Positions 42,845 to 51,300 of a stretch of DNA of 64,000 nucleotides are shown here, in pieces. The DNA is from Streptomyces formicae (GTDB lineage Bacteria > Actinomycetota > Actinomycetes > Streptomycetales > Streptomycetaceae). A program made the translations under genes and the position numbers. The notes beneath the pieces were generated by a model that saw nothing but the letters and a program-made list of their open reading frames with translations, ran no database searches and was not told the origin of the DNA. Where the stretch lies: positions 9,340,001-9,404,000 of the forward strand of contig NZ_CP022685.1 in the NCBI RefSeq assembly GCF_002556545.1, in the 5' to 3' direction. Each line of letters opens with the position of its first letter. The stretch's first letter is position 1.

Positions 42845-43942
42845 ATGCCTGAGCAGAGTCCGCTGCGCGCCGCACGCCTGGCCCGCTACGAGACGGTGGG
42901 CACCCGGCTCGCCCTGATGAGCGACCGCCGCATCGGCGAGGCCGTGGCGGCCGCCACTCCGCTCGGCACGGGCATCGGCGGAAGAGCGGCGGAGCTGGAC
43001 GTCGCGGGGACGCGGGTCTTCGTCAAGCGGGTCCCGATGACGGACGTCGAGCTGCGGCCGGAGAACGCGCGCTCCACGGCGAACGTCTTCGGGCTGCCGA
43101 CCTTCTACCAGTACGGAGTGGGATCGGCCGGGTTCGGCGCCTGGCGGGAGCTCGCCGCGCACACCATGACCACCCACTGGGTTCTCGGCGACGCCTACGC
43201 GGGGTTCCCGCTGATGTACCACTGGCGGATCCTGCCCGACACCCCTCCCGAAGGGTTCACCGACGAGTTCGGGGGCGTGGCAGGGGCCGTCGCGCACTGG
43301 GAAGGGTCACCGTCCGTCCGCGACCGCCTGGAGGCCATCGGTGACGCCTCGTTCAGCCTGGTGCTCTTCCTGGAACACGTGCCGCACACCCTCGCCGGAT
43401 GGCTGGCCGCCCCCGGCGGTGACGACCGGACAGGGAGCGGCGGCTCGCCCCGGCCACGGCCCCACACCTGGGTCGAGGAGGAACTCACGCGTGGCGCCGC
43501 CTTCATGAGCTCCCGCGGACTCGTCCACTTCGACGCCCACTTCGCCAACGTCCTGACCGACGGCCACCTCCTCTACTTCGCCGACTTCGGCCTCGCCCTG
43601 AGCGCCGACTTCGACCTGTCGCCGCAAGAGAGCCGCTTCCTCACCGACCACCTCGCGTACGACCACTGCCACACCGCCACCTTCCTGCTCAACCACTACC
43701 TGCTCGACGGCGTACGGGGCGAGGCGGACCGCGACACCTTCCTGCGCGACTGGATCGCGGCCCGGCGCCCGGATGGCATTCCGCCCGCTACCGCGGCCAT
43801 CATCGAACGGCACGCCCGCACCGCCCTGGTCCTGAACGCCTTCCACCGCCGTCTCCTCACCGAGAGCAAGCGGACGCCGTTCCCGGCACCCGAGCTCGAA
43901 CGCGCCCGCCGACCCGCCGCATCGCACCGGAGGACCCCGTGA
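42845..43942 (+). CDS. Protein-kinase-like phosphotransferase coupled to xylulokinase
   Basis: A 365-residue protein of the protein kinase/aminoglycoside phosphotransferase superfamily. The catalytic loop is GLVHFDAHFANVLTDGHLLY (H-x-D with Asn five residues on), followed by the DFG metal motif in FADFGLALSADF. A candidate ATP Lys is in TRVFVKRVPMTD. The glycine-rich loop is weak (GTGIGGRAAELDVAG). Its GTGA overlap with the FGGY kinase suggests a joint sugar or small-molecule pathway. Protein or small-molecule substrate cannot be decided. Confidence 0.8.
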   Translation: MPEQSPLRAARLARYETVGTRLALMSDRRIGEAVAAATPLGTGIGGRAAELDVAGTRVFVKRVPMTDVELRPENARSTANVFGLPTFYQYGVGSAGFGAWRELAAHTMTTHWVLGDAYAGFPLMYHWRILPDTPPEGFTDEFGGVAGAVAHWEGSPSVRDRLEAIGDASFSLVLFLEHVPHTLAGWLAAPGGDDRTGSGGSPRPRPHTWVEEELTRGAAFMSSRGLVHFDAHFANVLTDGHLLYFADFGLALSADFDLSPQESRFLTDHLAYDHCHTATFLLNHYLLDGVRGEADRDTFLRDWIAARRPDGIPPATAAIIERHARTALVLNAFHRRLLTESKRTPFPAPELERARRPAASHRRTP

Positions 43943-45471
43943 CCACGACCCCGGCCACCGCCCCCGGCCTGCTGCTCGGCATCGACATCGGCACGTCCTC
44001 CGCCAAGGGCGTCCTGGCCAGGGCCGACGGCACCATCGTGGCCCGGGCACAGCATGAGCACGCGACGGCCACGCCGCATCCCGGCTGGTTCGAGCACGAC
44101 GCGGAGGTGGTGTGGTGGGACGGTTTCCGCTCCCTGGCGAGGGAGTTGACGAGGCAGGTGCCCCCGGGGGAGTCCCTCGCGGCGGTCGGGGTCAGCGGCA
44201 TCGGGCCCTGTCTGCTGCCCGCGGACGCGCGGGGCAGGCCGGTGCGTGCGGCGATTCTGTACGGCGTGGACACCCGGGCCGTCGACGAGATCGCCGAGCA
44301 GAACGAGCGCTACGGCCCCGAGGAGATCATCCGCCGCTGCGGCTCACCCCTGACCAGTCAGGCGATCGGCCCGAAGCTGGCGTGGCTGCGGCGGCACGAG
44401 CCCGAGGCGTACGGGACCACGAGCCGCTGGTACATGGCCAGTTCGTACCTCGTGCACCGGCTCACCGGGCGGTACGTCCTCGACCACCACTCGGCGAGCC
44501 AGTGCACTCCGCTGTACGATCTGGCGGCCCACGCCTGGATCGACGAGCGCTGCGACGAGATCGCGCCGGGCCTCCAGTGGCCCGAACTGGTCTGGCCCCA
44601 CACGGTCGTGGGCGGCGTGACCCGCGACGCCGAGGCCCTCACCGGCATCCCCGCGGGCACTCCCGTCGTCGCGGGCACCGTCGACGCCTGGGCGGAGGCG
44701 GCGGGCGTCGGCGTCGCCGCCCCGGGTGACCTCATGCTGATGTACGGCACGACGATGTTCGTCGTCGGCATCCTCGCGAAGCCGCTGACCAGCCCGCGCC
44801 TGTGGGGCACGGCGGGTGCGTTCGAGGGCACCTACTGCCTCGCGGCGGGCATGGCGACGTCCGGTGCGGTCACCGGGTGGTTGCGGGACCTGACCGGCTC
44901 GTCGTACGAGCAACTCACGGCGGAGGCCGGTGAGGTACCGCCCGGCGCCGAAGGGCTCGTGATGCTGCCGTACTTCGCGGGGGAGCGCACCCCGCTCTTC
45001 GACCCCGACGCCCGTGGGCTCGTGCACGGTCTGACGCTGCGGCACGGGCGGGGGCATCTGTACCGGGCGGCGCTGGAGGCCATCGCGTACGGCGTACGGC
45101 ACAATCTCGCCGCCATGCGCGAGGCGGGCGCCACCGCCGAACGCCTGGTCGCGGTCGGCGGCGGCGCCCGCGCGCTGTGGACGCGGATCGTCTCCGACGT
45201 CACCGGGCGCCCGCAGCACCTGCCGAGGCACACCGTCGGTGCCGCGTACGGCGACGCGTTCCTCGCGGCCGTCGGTGCCGGGCTCGCCGGGCCCGGTGAC
45301 ATCGCGCACTGGAACCCGACGGTCGACGTGGTCACCCCTGATCCCACCACTTCGGCCGTCTACGACGAGCTCTACGGGCTCTATCTGGACCTGTATCCGG
45401 CGACCCGCGAGGCCGCGCACGTCCTCGCGTCCCGGCAGCGCGCGGACGACGCGCGCTCCCGGGAAGCCTGA
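43939..45471 (+). CDS. xylB: FGGY-family sugar kinase (xylulokinase-like)
   Basis: A 510-residue FGGY kinase. The N-terminal phosphate-1 motif is LLGIDIGTSSAKGVLARADG. The catalytic Asp region is VVAGTVDAWAEAAGVG, followed by LMLMYGTTMFVVG. The C-terminal family signature is EAIAYGVRHNLAAMREAGAT, then LVAVGGGARALWTRIVSDVT. Size and motif order fit xylulokinase, but FGGY substrates are hard to predict and no xylose isomerase lies nearby. The GTG start overlaps the upstream stop. It is convergent with the GH16 gene, 22 bases apart. Confidence 0.88.
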   Translation: MTTTPATAPGLLLGIDIGTSSAKGVLARADGTIVARAQHEHATATPHPGWFEHDAEVVWWDGFRSLARELTRQVPPGESLAAVGVSGIGPCLLPADARGRPVRAAILYGVDTRAVDEIAEQNERYGPEEIIRRCGSPLTSQAIGPKLAWLRRHEPEAYGTTSRWYMASSYLVHRLTGRYVLDHHSASQCTPLYDLAAHAWIDERCDEIAPGLQWPELVWPHTVVGGVTRDAEALTGIPAGTPVVAGTVDAWAEAAGVGVAAPGDLMLMYGTTMFVVGILAKPLTSPRLWGTAGAFEGTYCLAAGMATSGAVTGWLRDLTGSSYEQLTAEAGEVPPGAEGLVMLPYFAGERTPLFDPDARGLVHGLTLRHGRGHLYRAALEAIAYGVRHNLAAMREAGATAERLVAVGGGARALWTRIVSDVTGRPQHLPRHTVGAAYGDAFLAAVGAGLAGPGDIAHWNPTVDVVTPDPTTSAVYDELYGLYLDLYPATREAAHVLASRQRADDARSREA

Positions 45472-45493
45472 GGGCGTAGCGCGGGTCCTCGGG

Positions 45494-46447
45494 TCAACTC
45501 TTCGGCGCCGCAGCGTTGTTGGTGGAGACGTGGACGTAGTCCACGACGAGCCGCTGCGGGAACGTGGTGCTACCGTCCGGGTCGCCCGGCCAGTAGCCGC
45601 CGACCGCGAGGTTGAGGATCAGGAAGAACGGCTTGTCGAAGACCCAGCGGTTGCCGTTGAGGTCGGCGGGGGTGCGGGTCTGGTAGACGGTGCCGTCGAC
45701 GGACCACGTGACCTTGTTCGGCGACCAGTCCACCGCGAAGGTGTGGAACTTGTCCGCGAACGCCTCGCCGCCCGGCAGGGTGTAGCCCGCGCCGATGCCG
45801 CCGGAGCCGGAGTAGCCGGGGCCGTGGAGCGTGCCGTGCACGGTGCCCGGCTCGAAGCCGACGTTCTCCATCACGTCGATCTCGCCGCTGTTCGGCCAGC
45901 CCACGTCACCGATGTCGGCGCCGAGCATCCAGAACGCGGGCCACATGCCCTGACCGCGCGGCACCTTCATCCGGGCCTCGACGTGGCCGTAGGTCTGGGT
46001 GAACTTGCCCGCGGTGTTCAGTCGGGCCGAGGTGTACTCGCACGTGCCGTACCAGCACTGGTAGTTGCCCGGGTTCTCCTTGCGGGCGGTGATGACCAGG
46101 TTGCCCTGGCCGTCGAGCGCGGCGTTGCGGTTGCCCGCCGTGTAGTACTGCCGTTCGTGGTTGTTGACGTTGTCGCCGGTCTCGATCTGCCACTTCGCGC
46201 CGTCGACCGCCGCCCCCGCGGGGCCGTTGAAGTCGTCGGTGAACGTGGCGGCCCTGGACGTGGCGGTGGGGGAGCGGGGTGCGGAATCCGCGGAGGCTCC
46301 GGTGGGGAGCGCGGCGATGCCGAGGACGCCGCAGGCCACGGCGAGCGCACCAAGTTGGTTACGTCGGCGGCGAGTTGAGAGGGCGGAGGGGGGAGAGGAG
46401 AGGGTGGGGGAGGGAGAGGAGGAGGGGGAGGGGTGCACTGTCATCAC
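45494..46447 (-). CDS. Secreted GH16 beta-glucanase
   Basis: A 317-residue GH16 enzyme that should hydrolyse beta-1,3- or mixed-linkage glucans outside the cell. The catalytic motif GEIDVMENVG carries the nucleophile and acid/base Glu of ExDxxE. Other landmarks are VEARMKVPRGQGMWPAFWML and FFLILNLAVGGYWPGDPDG. The signal peptide core (ALAVACGVLGIAALPTGASA) comes after an unusual Ser/Pro-rich N-terminus encoded by a purine-rich tract, so the true start may differ; ATG codons at 46447 and 46444 are the only candidates. No carbohydrate-binding module follows. Confidence 0.93.
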   Translation of the reverse strand: MMTVHPSPSSSPSPTLSSPPSALSTRRRRNQLGALAVACGVLGIAALPTGASADSAPRSPTATSRAATFTDDFNGPAGAAVDGAKWQIETGDNVNNHERQYYTAGNRNAALDGQGNLVITARKENPGNYQCWYGTCEYTSARLNTAGKFTQTYGHVEARMKVPRGQGMWPAFWMLGADIGDVGWPNSGEIDVMENVGFEPGTVHGTLHGPGYSGSGGIGAGYTLPGGEAFADKFHTFAVDWSPNKVTWSVDGTVYQTRTPADLNGNRWVFDKPFFLILNLAVGGYWPGDPDGSTTFPQRLVVDYVHVSTNNAAAPKS

Positions 46448-46641
46448 ATCGCTTCGCGTGGGGGGCGGTGACGGTCATGCCGTAAGGGCATGCGCATGAC
46501 AAGCCAGTGTCGAGAACTGAACGCGGCGGGCAATCTCTCGCGGCACTTTGTTCAGTACTTGATTTAAGGCAGCCCCCGATGTCCCGTCAAGGAGTTGGTG
46601 CGGACCAACCTGCTCGGGCCCGGGCGGAGAGCCCGCGTCGG

Positions 46642-47127
46642 TCAGTTCAGCCGCGAGTCCGCGAGGAGCATCACGGCGTCGGCCGAGGGGACGAAGCCGA
46701 GGACGGGGTTCTCGTAGTCGCCCTCGGCGGTCATCGTCACCGGCTTGTCCAGGCGGCGGCCGACCGAGGCGAGGAAGGCGCACAGGAGGTCCACCCCGCC
46801 CTGGCCCTGCAACTCGCGCAGGTCGATGTCGAAGGCGATCTCGTCGGCGGACACCGGGCGGAAGATCATGAGGACTTCGGGGGCGGGCCAGACCCGCAGG
46901 ACGGCCGTATCGGCGTCGTCGGGACGCGCCAGGACCTCCGCCGCGGGCGGTAGTTGTCCCGCGACGCCGCCCTCCAGGTACTCCCACGGCCAGCCGCTCG
47001 ACCGGACCAGATCGAACACCGCCTGCCAGTCCGCCACCGACGTCCCCGGCACGGACACATCCGGCAGGGCCCCCATCACCTCGGGGTCGAAGAGGTCCCT
47101 GACGTCGTCCCACACGAGATCCGGCAT
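46642..47127 (-). CDS. Conserved hypothetical protein
   Basis: A 161-residue soluble protein starting MPDLVWDDVRDLFDPEVMGA. It contains DWQAVFDLVRSSGWPWEYLE and EIAFDIDLRELQGQGGVDLL but no motif I recognise. The sequence resembles small streptomycete proteins of unknown function with an alpha/beta fold. It has no signal or membrane segment and stands alone between the GH16 and GNAT genes. Confidence 0.7.
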   Translation of the reverse strand: MPDLVWDDVRDLFDPEVMGALPDVSVPGTSVADWQAVFDLVRSSGWPWEYLEGGVAGQLPPAAEVLARPDDADTAVLRVWPAPEVLMIFRPVSADEIAFDIDLRELQGQGGVDLLCAFLASVGRRLDKPVTMTAEGDYENPVLGFVPSADAVMLLADSRLN

Positions 47128-47248
47128 GGCGCCATGCTGCCTGCCGAATCCTTTCGGCGCAGCCCGATTCCGCCGACGGGCGGTCCGGGCGGCCCCGGTT
47201 GGCTTGTCTTGATCGCCTCGTTCCGGCTCACTCGCGTCCTCGTGCGCG

Positions 47249-47680
47249 TCAACTCGCGCGCATCGAGCGGTACATGCCGATCGAGTCGTGCGTGGCGGTG
47301 TCGGCGAAGCCGAACTTCTCGTACAGGTAGCGCGCGGGGCCGTCCGCGATGAGCGAGACGTACGCGGTGTCGGGCGCCCGGCGTTCGAGCTCCTCGGTGA
47401 GCGCGGCCATGATCCGGCCACCGAGCCCCCGCCCCTGGTGCGCGGGGTGGACGCAGATGTCGACGATCTGGAAGGCGGTGCCGCCGTCGCCGATGATCCG
47501 GCCCATGCCGATCGGCTCGCCCTCGTGGTGGAGCACCACGCCGTACCACGTGTTCGGCAGCGCGAGTGCGACGGCTTCGGGGGCCTTGTCGGAGAGGCCC
47601 GCGTCGGTGCGCAGTCGGCGGAAGGTCTCGACGGACGGCACCCCGGGACGGATTTCGTAAGAGTCTCTCTCGGCTTGCAT
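47249..47680 (-). CDS. GNAT-family acetyltransferase
   Basis: A 143-residue GNAT enzyme with the acetyl-CoA loop VDICVHPAHQGRGLGGRIMA (Q/RxxGxG/A) and the C-terminal ARYLYEKFGFADTA. It is similar in size to small generic acetyltransferases that act on amines or peptide N-termini. No operon partner; the substrate is unknown. Confidence 0.9.
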   Translation of the reverse strand: MQAERDSYEIRPGVPSVETFRRLRTDAGLSDKAPEAVALALPNTWYGVVLHHEGEPIGMGRIIGDGGTAFQIVDICVHPAHQGRGLGGRIMAALTEELERRAPDTAYVSLIADGPARYLYEKFGFADTATHDSIGMYRSMRAS

Positions 47681-47792
47681 GGCTTACATGGTAGCGGGTC
47701 GGAGGAGATCGTCGCGTTGTCATGGCGCGGTCGGTTCGCGGAGCCGATACTTCGCCGGGCAGGCCGATCACCCCGACGACGGAGGGCAATCG

Positions 47793-48794
47793 ATGAAGGT
47801 GAAGGCGAGCGCGAGGCTCCGCAGCGGCTCACGCCGACCGAGGCGCGGCACCGCGGCGGGACTCGTCCTGATCGCCGCGGCGGTCGCGGGAGTCCTCGCA
47901 CCGGCCCCCGCGCACGCCGCACCGGCCTGCGCGGCCACCGGATCGGCGCCGCCGGTGCGGGTGGCGCACCTGCCCGACTGGGTCGAGTCGATCGCCGTCG
48001 ACGAGCGGGGCCGGATGTTCGCCACCGCGTACTTCACGGGCCGCGTCTACCGCATCGACGCGCCGGGCCGCACCCCCGTGCCGCTCACCGGAGACGTGGG
48101 CGCCAACGGCGGGATCGTCGTGCGTGAGGACGGCAAGCTCCTCGTCGGCACCGGCAACGACCTCGCGCACTCGCTCACCGGCGACGCCTTCCCGTCCTCG
48201 GAACTGCTGCTCGTCGACCCCGAATCCGGCGAGGTCGGCACCTACGCGTCCGGACTCGGCGGCATCGACGGTATCGCCCTCGCGGCCGACGGCACCGTCT
48301 ACACCACGACCCTGGGCGGCCGGAACATCGGCCGCGTGACACCGGACGGGCGGGTCGACCCCGCCTGGTCCAAGGTGCCCCAGCCCAACGGGATCGCCGT
48401 CTCCCCGGACGGGAAGCAGGTCTACGTCGTCCAGACCACCGTCGCCCCCGGCCTGTACCGGATTCCCCTCGACGATCCGGCCCGCCCCCGACGCTGGGTC
48501 TCGACCGCCCCGGCCGACGTCCTCGCCCTCCCCGACGGCCTCACCCTCGACAGCGCGGGGCGCCCGCTCGTCGCCACGCACGGGGCGGGCCAGATCTGGC
48601 GGGTGGAGGACGGCGCCCTGTGCGCCGTCGAGTCGGGACTGCACCTGTCCACGCAGATCACCTACGGACGCGGCGACCGGGGCTTCTCGGCGGGCAAGCT
48701 CTACCGGTCGGGTGTCGACGGGACGATCTACGAAGTCCCCGCGGGCGCCGACCCGCACGCGACCCGCGCGGCCAATGGGCCGTACGCCGGGTAA
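47793..48794 (+). CDS. Secreted SMP-30/gluconolactonase-like beta-propeller
   Basis: A 333-residue secreted protein. The ATG at 47793 follows GGAGG with a seven-base spacer. A basic signal peptide (RRPRRGTAAGLVLIAAAVAG, cleavage after AHA) precedes a six-bladed-propeller domain with repeated units such as WVESIAVDERGRMFATAYFT, GGIDGIALAADGTVYTTTLG and PNGIAVSPDGKQVYVVQTTV. These resemble SMP-30/strictosidine-synthase-like lactonases. Metal-ligand residues were not assigned with certainty. The gene ends at a hairpin at 48807. Confidence 0.85.
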   Translation: MKVKASARLRSGSRRPRRGTAAGLVLIAAAVAGVLAPAPAHAAPACAATGSAPPVRVAHLPDWVESIAVDERGRMFATAYFTGRVYRIDAPGRTPVPLTGDVGANGGIVVREDGKLLVGTGNDLAHSLTGDAFPSSELLLVDPESGEVGTYASGLGGIDGIALAADGTVYTTTLGGRNIGRVTPDGRVDPAWSKVPQPNGIAVSPDGKQVYVVQTTVAPGLYRIPLDDPARPRRWVSTAPADVLALPDGLTLDSAGRPLVATHGAGQIWRVEDGALCAVESGLHLSTQITYGRGDRGFSAGKLYRSGVDGTIYEVPAGADPHATRAANGPYAG

Positions 48795-48806
48795 CGGGAC
48801 ACCTTC

Positions 48807-48828
48807 CAGGTGAGCCGTGTCTCACCTG
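48807..48828 (+). terminator. Hairpin terminator
   Basis: CAGGTGAG and CTCACCTG form an 8-bp stem with a 6-base loop, 13 bases after the beta-propeller stop and just before the PadR operator. Confidence 0.6.
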
Positions 48829-48842
48829 TCCGGCGCCACTTG

Positions 48843-48864
48843 TCTATGCAACAAGTTGCATAGA
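48843..48864. promoter_or_regulatory. 22-bp PadR operator
   Basis: A perfect palindrome with arms TCTATGCAAC and GTTGCATAGA around AA lies 11 bases before the padR-like ATG. Core ATGCAAC/GTTGCAT matches the general form of PadR sites. It points to autoregulation and control of the acyl-CoA dehydrogenase downstream. Confidence 0.8.
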
Positions 48865-48875
48865 AGGATTCGGGC

Positions 48876-49439
48876 ATGGCGCTCGAGCACGCGATCCTTG
48901 TCTCCCTGCTGGAGAAGCCGGGCTCCGGCTATGAGCTGGCCCGGCGGTTCGACCGGTCCATCGGGTACTTCTGGGCCGCCACGCACCAGCAGATCTACCG
49001 CGTGCTCAAGCGCATGGAGGGCGAAGGATGGATCGACGTCCGTGAGGTGGCGCAGCAGGAGCGGCCGGACAAGAAGGAGTACTCCGTCGCGGCCCTCGGC
49101 AGGGCCGCGCTCTCCCGGTGGCTGCATGAGCCGATCGAGCCGGAGAGCGTCCGGCACGAACTCGCCGTGAAGATCCGCGGCGCGGCCTTCGACGACCCGG
49201 CCGCGCTCATCCGCGAGGTGGAGCGCTACAGACAGACGCACGCCGACCGGCTCGCGCGCTATCTGGCGGGTGAGCGGCGCGACTTCACGGGGCCGCAGGC
49301 CCCGGTCCCCGACGCGCCCGACGCCGGGCGGGAGCTCCAGCACGTCGTGCTGCGCGGCGGCATCGCGTACGAGCGGATGACCGTCGCCTGGCTCGACGAC
49401 GTGCTCGCCACGCTCAAGGGGCTCGCTCCCGGGCACTGA
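48876..49439 (+). CDS. PadR-family regulator
   Basis: A 187-residue PadR repressor. The winged helix runs ALEHAILVSLLEKPGSGYEL, followed by the HQQIYRVLKRMEGEGWIDVR wing and the basic KKEYSVAALGRAALSRWL turn. The C-terminal half is helical and dimerising. It lies 73 bases upstream of the acyl-CoA dehydrogenase gene on the same strand and has a 22-bp palindrome in front. The inducer is probably a phenolic or fatty-acid-like compound, by analogy only. Confidence 0.92.
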   Translation: MALEHAILVSLLEKPGSGYELARRFDRSIGYFWAATHQQIYRVLKRMEGEGWIDVREVAQQERPDKKEYSVAALGRAALSRWLHEPIEPESVRHELAVKIRGAAFDDPAALIREVERYRQTHADRLARYLAGERRDFTGPQAPVPDAPDAGRELQHVVLRGGIAYERMTVAWLDDVLATLKGLAPGH

Positions 49440-49512
49440 ACCCCAGTCCGGCCTGTCCCCCTCACACCCCCTCCCTGTCACACAACCTCCCGAGCCGGAA
49501 AGGCGACCGACC

Positions 49513-51237
49513 ATGGCCGACCCGCTGCTGTTCAACCCCCACACCTACGACCCGACCCACTTCGACCCCGAGACGCGCAGGCTGCTGCGCGCCACCGTCG
49601 ACTGGTTCGAGGCGCGCGGCAAGCGCAGGCTGATCGAGGACTACCGCTCGCGCGCCTGGCTGGCGGACTTCCTGGAGTTCTCCGCCAAGGAGGGGCTGTT
49701 CGCGACCTTCCTGACCCCGGCCTCCGTGGCCGAGGAGGGGCAGGAGGACAAGCGCTGGGACACCGCGAGGATCGCCGCCCTCAACGAGATCTTCGGCTTC
49801 TACGGTCTCGACTACTGGTACGCCTGGCAGGTCACGATCCTGGGCCTCGGACCGGTCTGGCAGAGCGACAACGCCGCCGCCCGCGCCCGCGCGGCCGAAC
49901 TCCTCGCCCAGGGTGAGGTGTTCGCCTTCGGCCTCTCCGAGAAGTCCCACGGCGCCGACATCTACAGCACCGACATGCTCCTGACGCCCGACGGCGACGG
50001 CGGCTTCCTGGCCAGTGGCTCCAAGTACTACATCGGCAACGGCAACAAGGCCGGGCTCGTCTCCGTCTTCGGCCGCCGCACCGACGTCGAGGGCCCCGAC
50101 GGCTACGTCTTCTTCGCCGCGGACAGCCGCCACGAGGCGTACCACCTGGTGAAGAACGTCGTCGACTCCTCGAAGTACGTCAGCGAGTTCCGGCTCGACG
50201 ACTACCCGGTCGCCGCCGCGGACGTCCTGCACACCGGCCGCGCCGCCTTCGACGCCGCCCTCAACACGGTCAACGTCGGCAAGTTCAACCTCTGCACCGC
50301 CTCGATCGGCATCTGCGAGCACGCGATGTACGAGGCCGTCACCCACGCCACGGGCCGCATCCTCTACGGCCGCCCCGTGACCGCCTTCCCGCACGTGCGC
50401 CGCGAGCTGACCGACGCCTACGTCCGCCTCGTCGGCATGAAGCTGTTCAGCGACCGCGCCGTGGACTACTTCCGCTCGGCAGGGCCCGACGACCGCCGCT
50501 ACCTCCTCTTCAACCCCATGACGAAGATGAAGGTGACCACCGAGGGCGAGAAGGTCATCGACCTCATGTGGGACGTCATCGCGGCCAAGGGCTTCGAGAA
50601 GGACAACTACTTCGCGCAGGCGGCCGTCGAGATCCGCGGTCTGCCCAAGCTGGAGGGCACGGTCCACGTCAACCTCGCCCTGATCCTCAAGTTCATGGGC
50701 AACCACCTCCTCGCCCCCGCCGCGTACGAGCCGGTCCCCACCCGCCTGGACGCGGCCGACGACGACTTCCTCTTCCGGCAGGGCCCTGCCAGGGGCCTCG
50801 GCGCCATCCGCTTCCACGACTGGCGCACCGCGTACGACGCGTACGCCGAGGTCCCCAACGTCGCCCGCTTCCGCGAACAGGCCGACGCGCTCTGCGAGTT
50901 CGTCACCACCGCGGCCCCCGACGAGGAGCAGAGCCGCGACCTCGACCTGCTGCTCGCCGTCGGCCAGCTGTTCGCGCTCGTCGTGCACGGCCAGCTGATC
51001 CTCGAGCAGGCGCGCCTGACCGGCCTGGAGCAGGACGTCCTCGACGAGCTCTTCGCCGTCCTCGTGCGAGACTTCTCCGCGCACGCGGTCGAGCTGCACG
51101 GCAAGGACTCCGCGACGTCGGCGCAGCAGGACTGGGCCCTGGGAGCCGTCCGGCGACCGGTCGTCGACGAGGCGCGCTCGGCGCGGGTCTGGGAGCGGGT
51201 CGAGGCGCTGGCGGGTACGTACGAGATGGCGCCGTAG
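49513..51237 (+). CDS. Acyl-CoA dehydrogenase-family protein
   Basis: A 574-residue flavoprotein-type acyl-CoA dehydrogenase. The FAD-binding middle domain shows GEVFAFGLSEKSHGADIYST and GSKYYIGNGNKAGLVSVFGR, and the C-terminal helical domain includes KFNLCTASIGICEHAMYEAV. It is longer than the usual 380-400 residues through a C-terminal extension of about 170 residues, as in the long streptomycete form. SD CCGGAAAGG precedes the ATG. It lies in one direction with the PadR regulator, which probably controls it. Confidence 0.88.
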   Translation: MADPLLFNPHTYDPTHFDPETRRLLRATVDWFEARGKRRLIEDYRSRAWLADFLEFSAKEGLFATFLTPASVAEEGQEDKRWDTARIAALNEIFGFYGLDYWYAWQVTILGLGPVWQSDNAAARARAAELLAQGEVFAFGLSEKSHGADIYSTDMLLTPDGDGGFLASGSKYYIGNGNKAGLVSVFGRRTDVEGPDGYVFFAADSRHEAYHLVKNVVDSSKYVSEFRLDDYPVAAADVLHTGRAAFDAALNTVNVGKFNLCTASIGICEHAMYEAVTHATGRILYGRPVTAFPHVRRELTDAYVRLVGMKLFSDRAVDYFRSAGPDDRRYLLFNPMTKMKVTTEGEKVIDLMWDVIAAKGFEKDNYFAQAAVEIRGLPKLEGTVHVNLALILKFMGNHLLAPAAYEPVPTRLDAADDDFLFRQGPARGLGAIRFHDWRTAYDAYAEVPNVARFREQADALCEFVTTAAPDEEQSRDLDLLLAVGQLFALVVHGQLILEQARLTGLEQDVLDELFAVLVRDFSAHAVELHGKDSATSAQQDWALGAVRRPVVDEARSARVWERVEALAGTYEMAP

Positions 51238-51300
51238 CCACGCCGCCGTCAGGGGCGCGGGGGCGCTCCGGGAACGCTACTTGAGCAAGGGAGAGTACGC

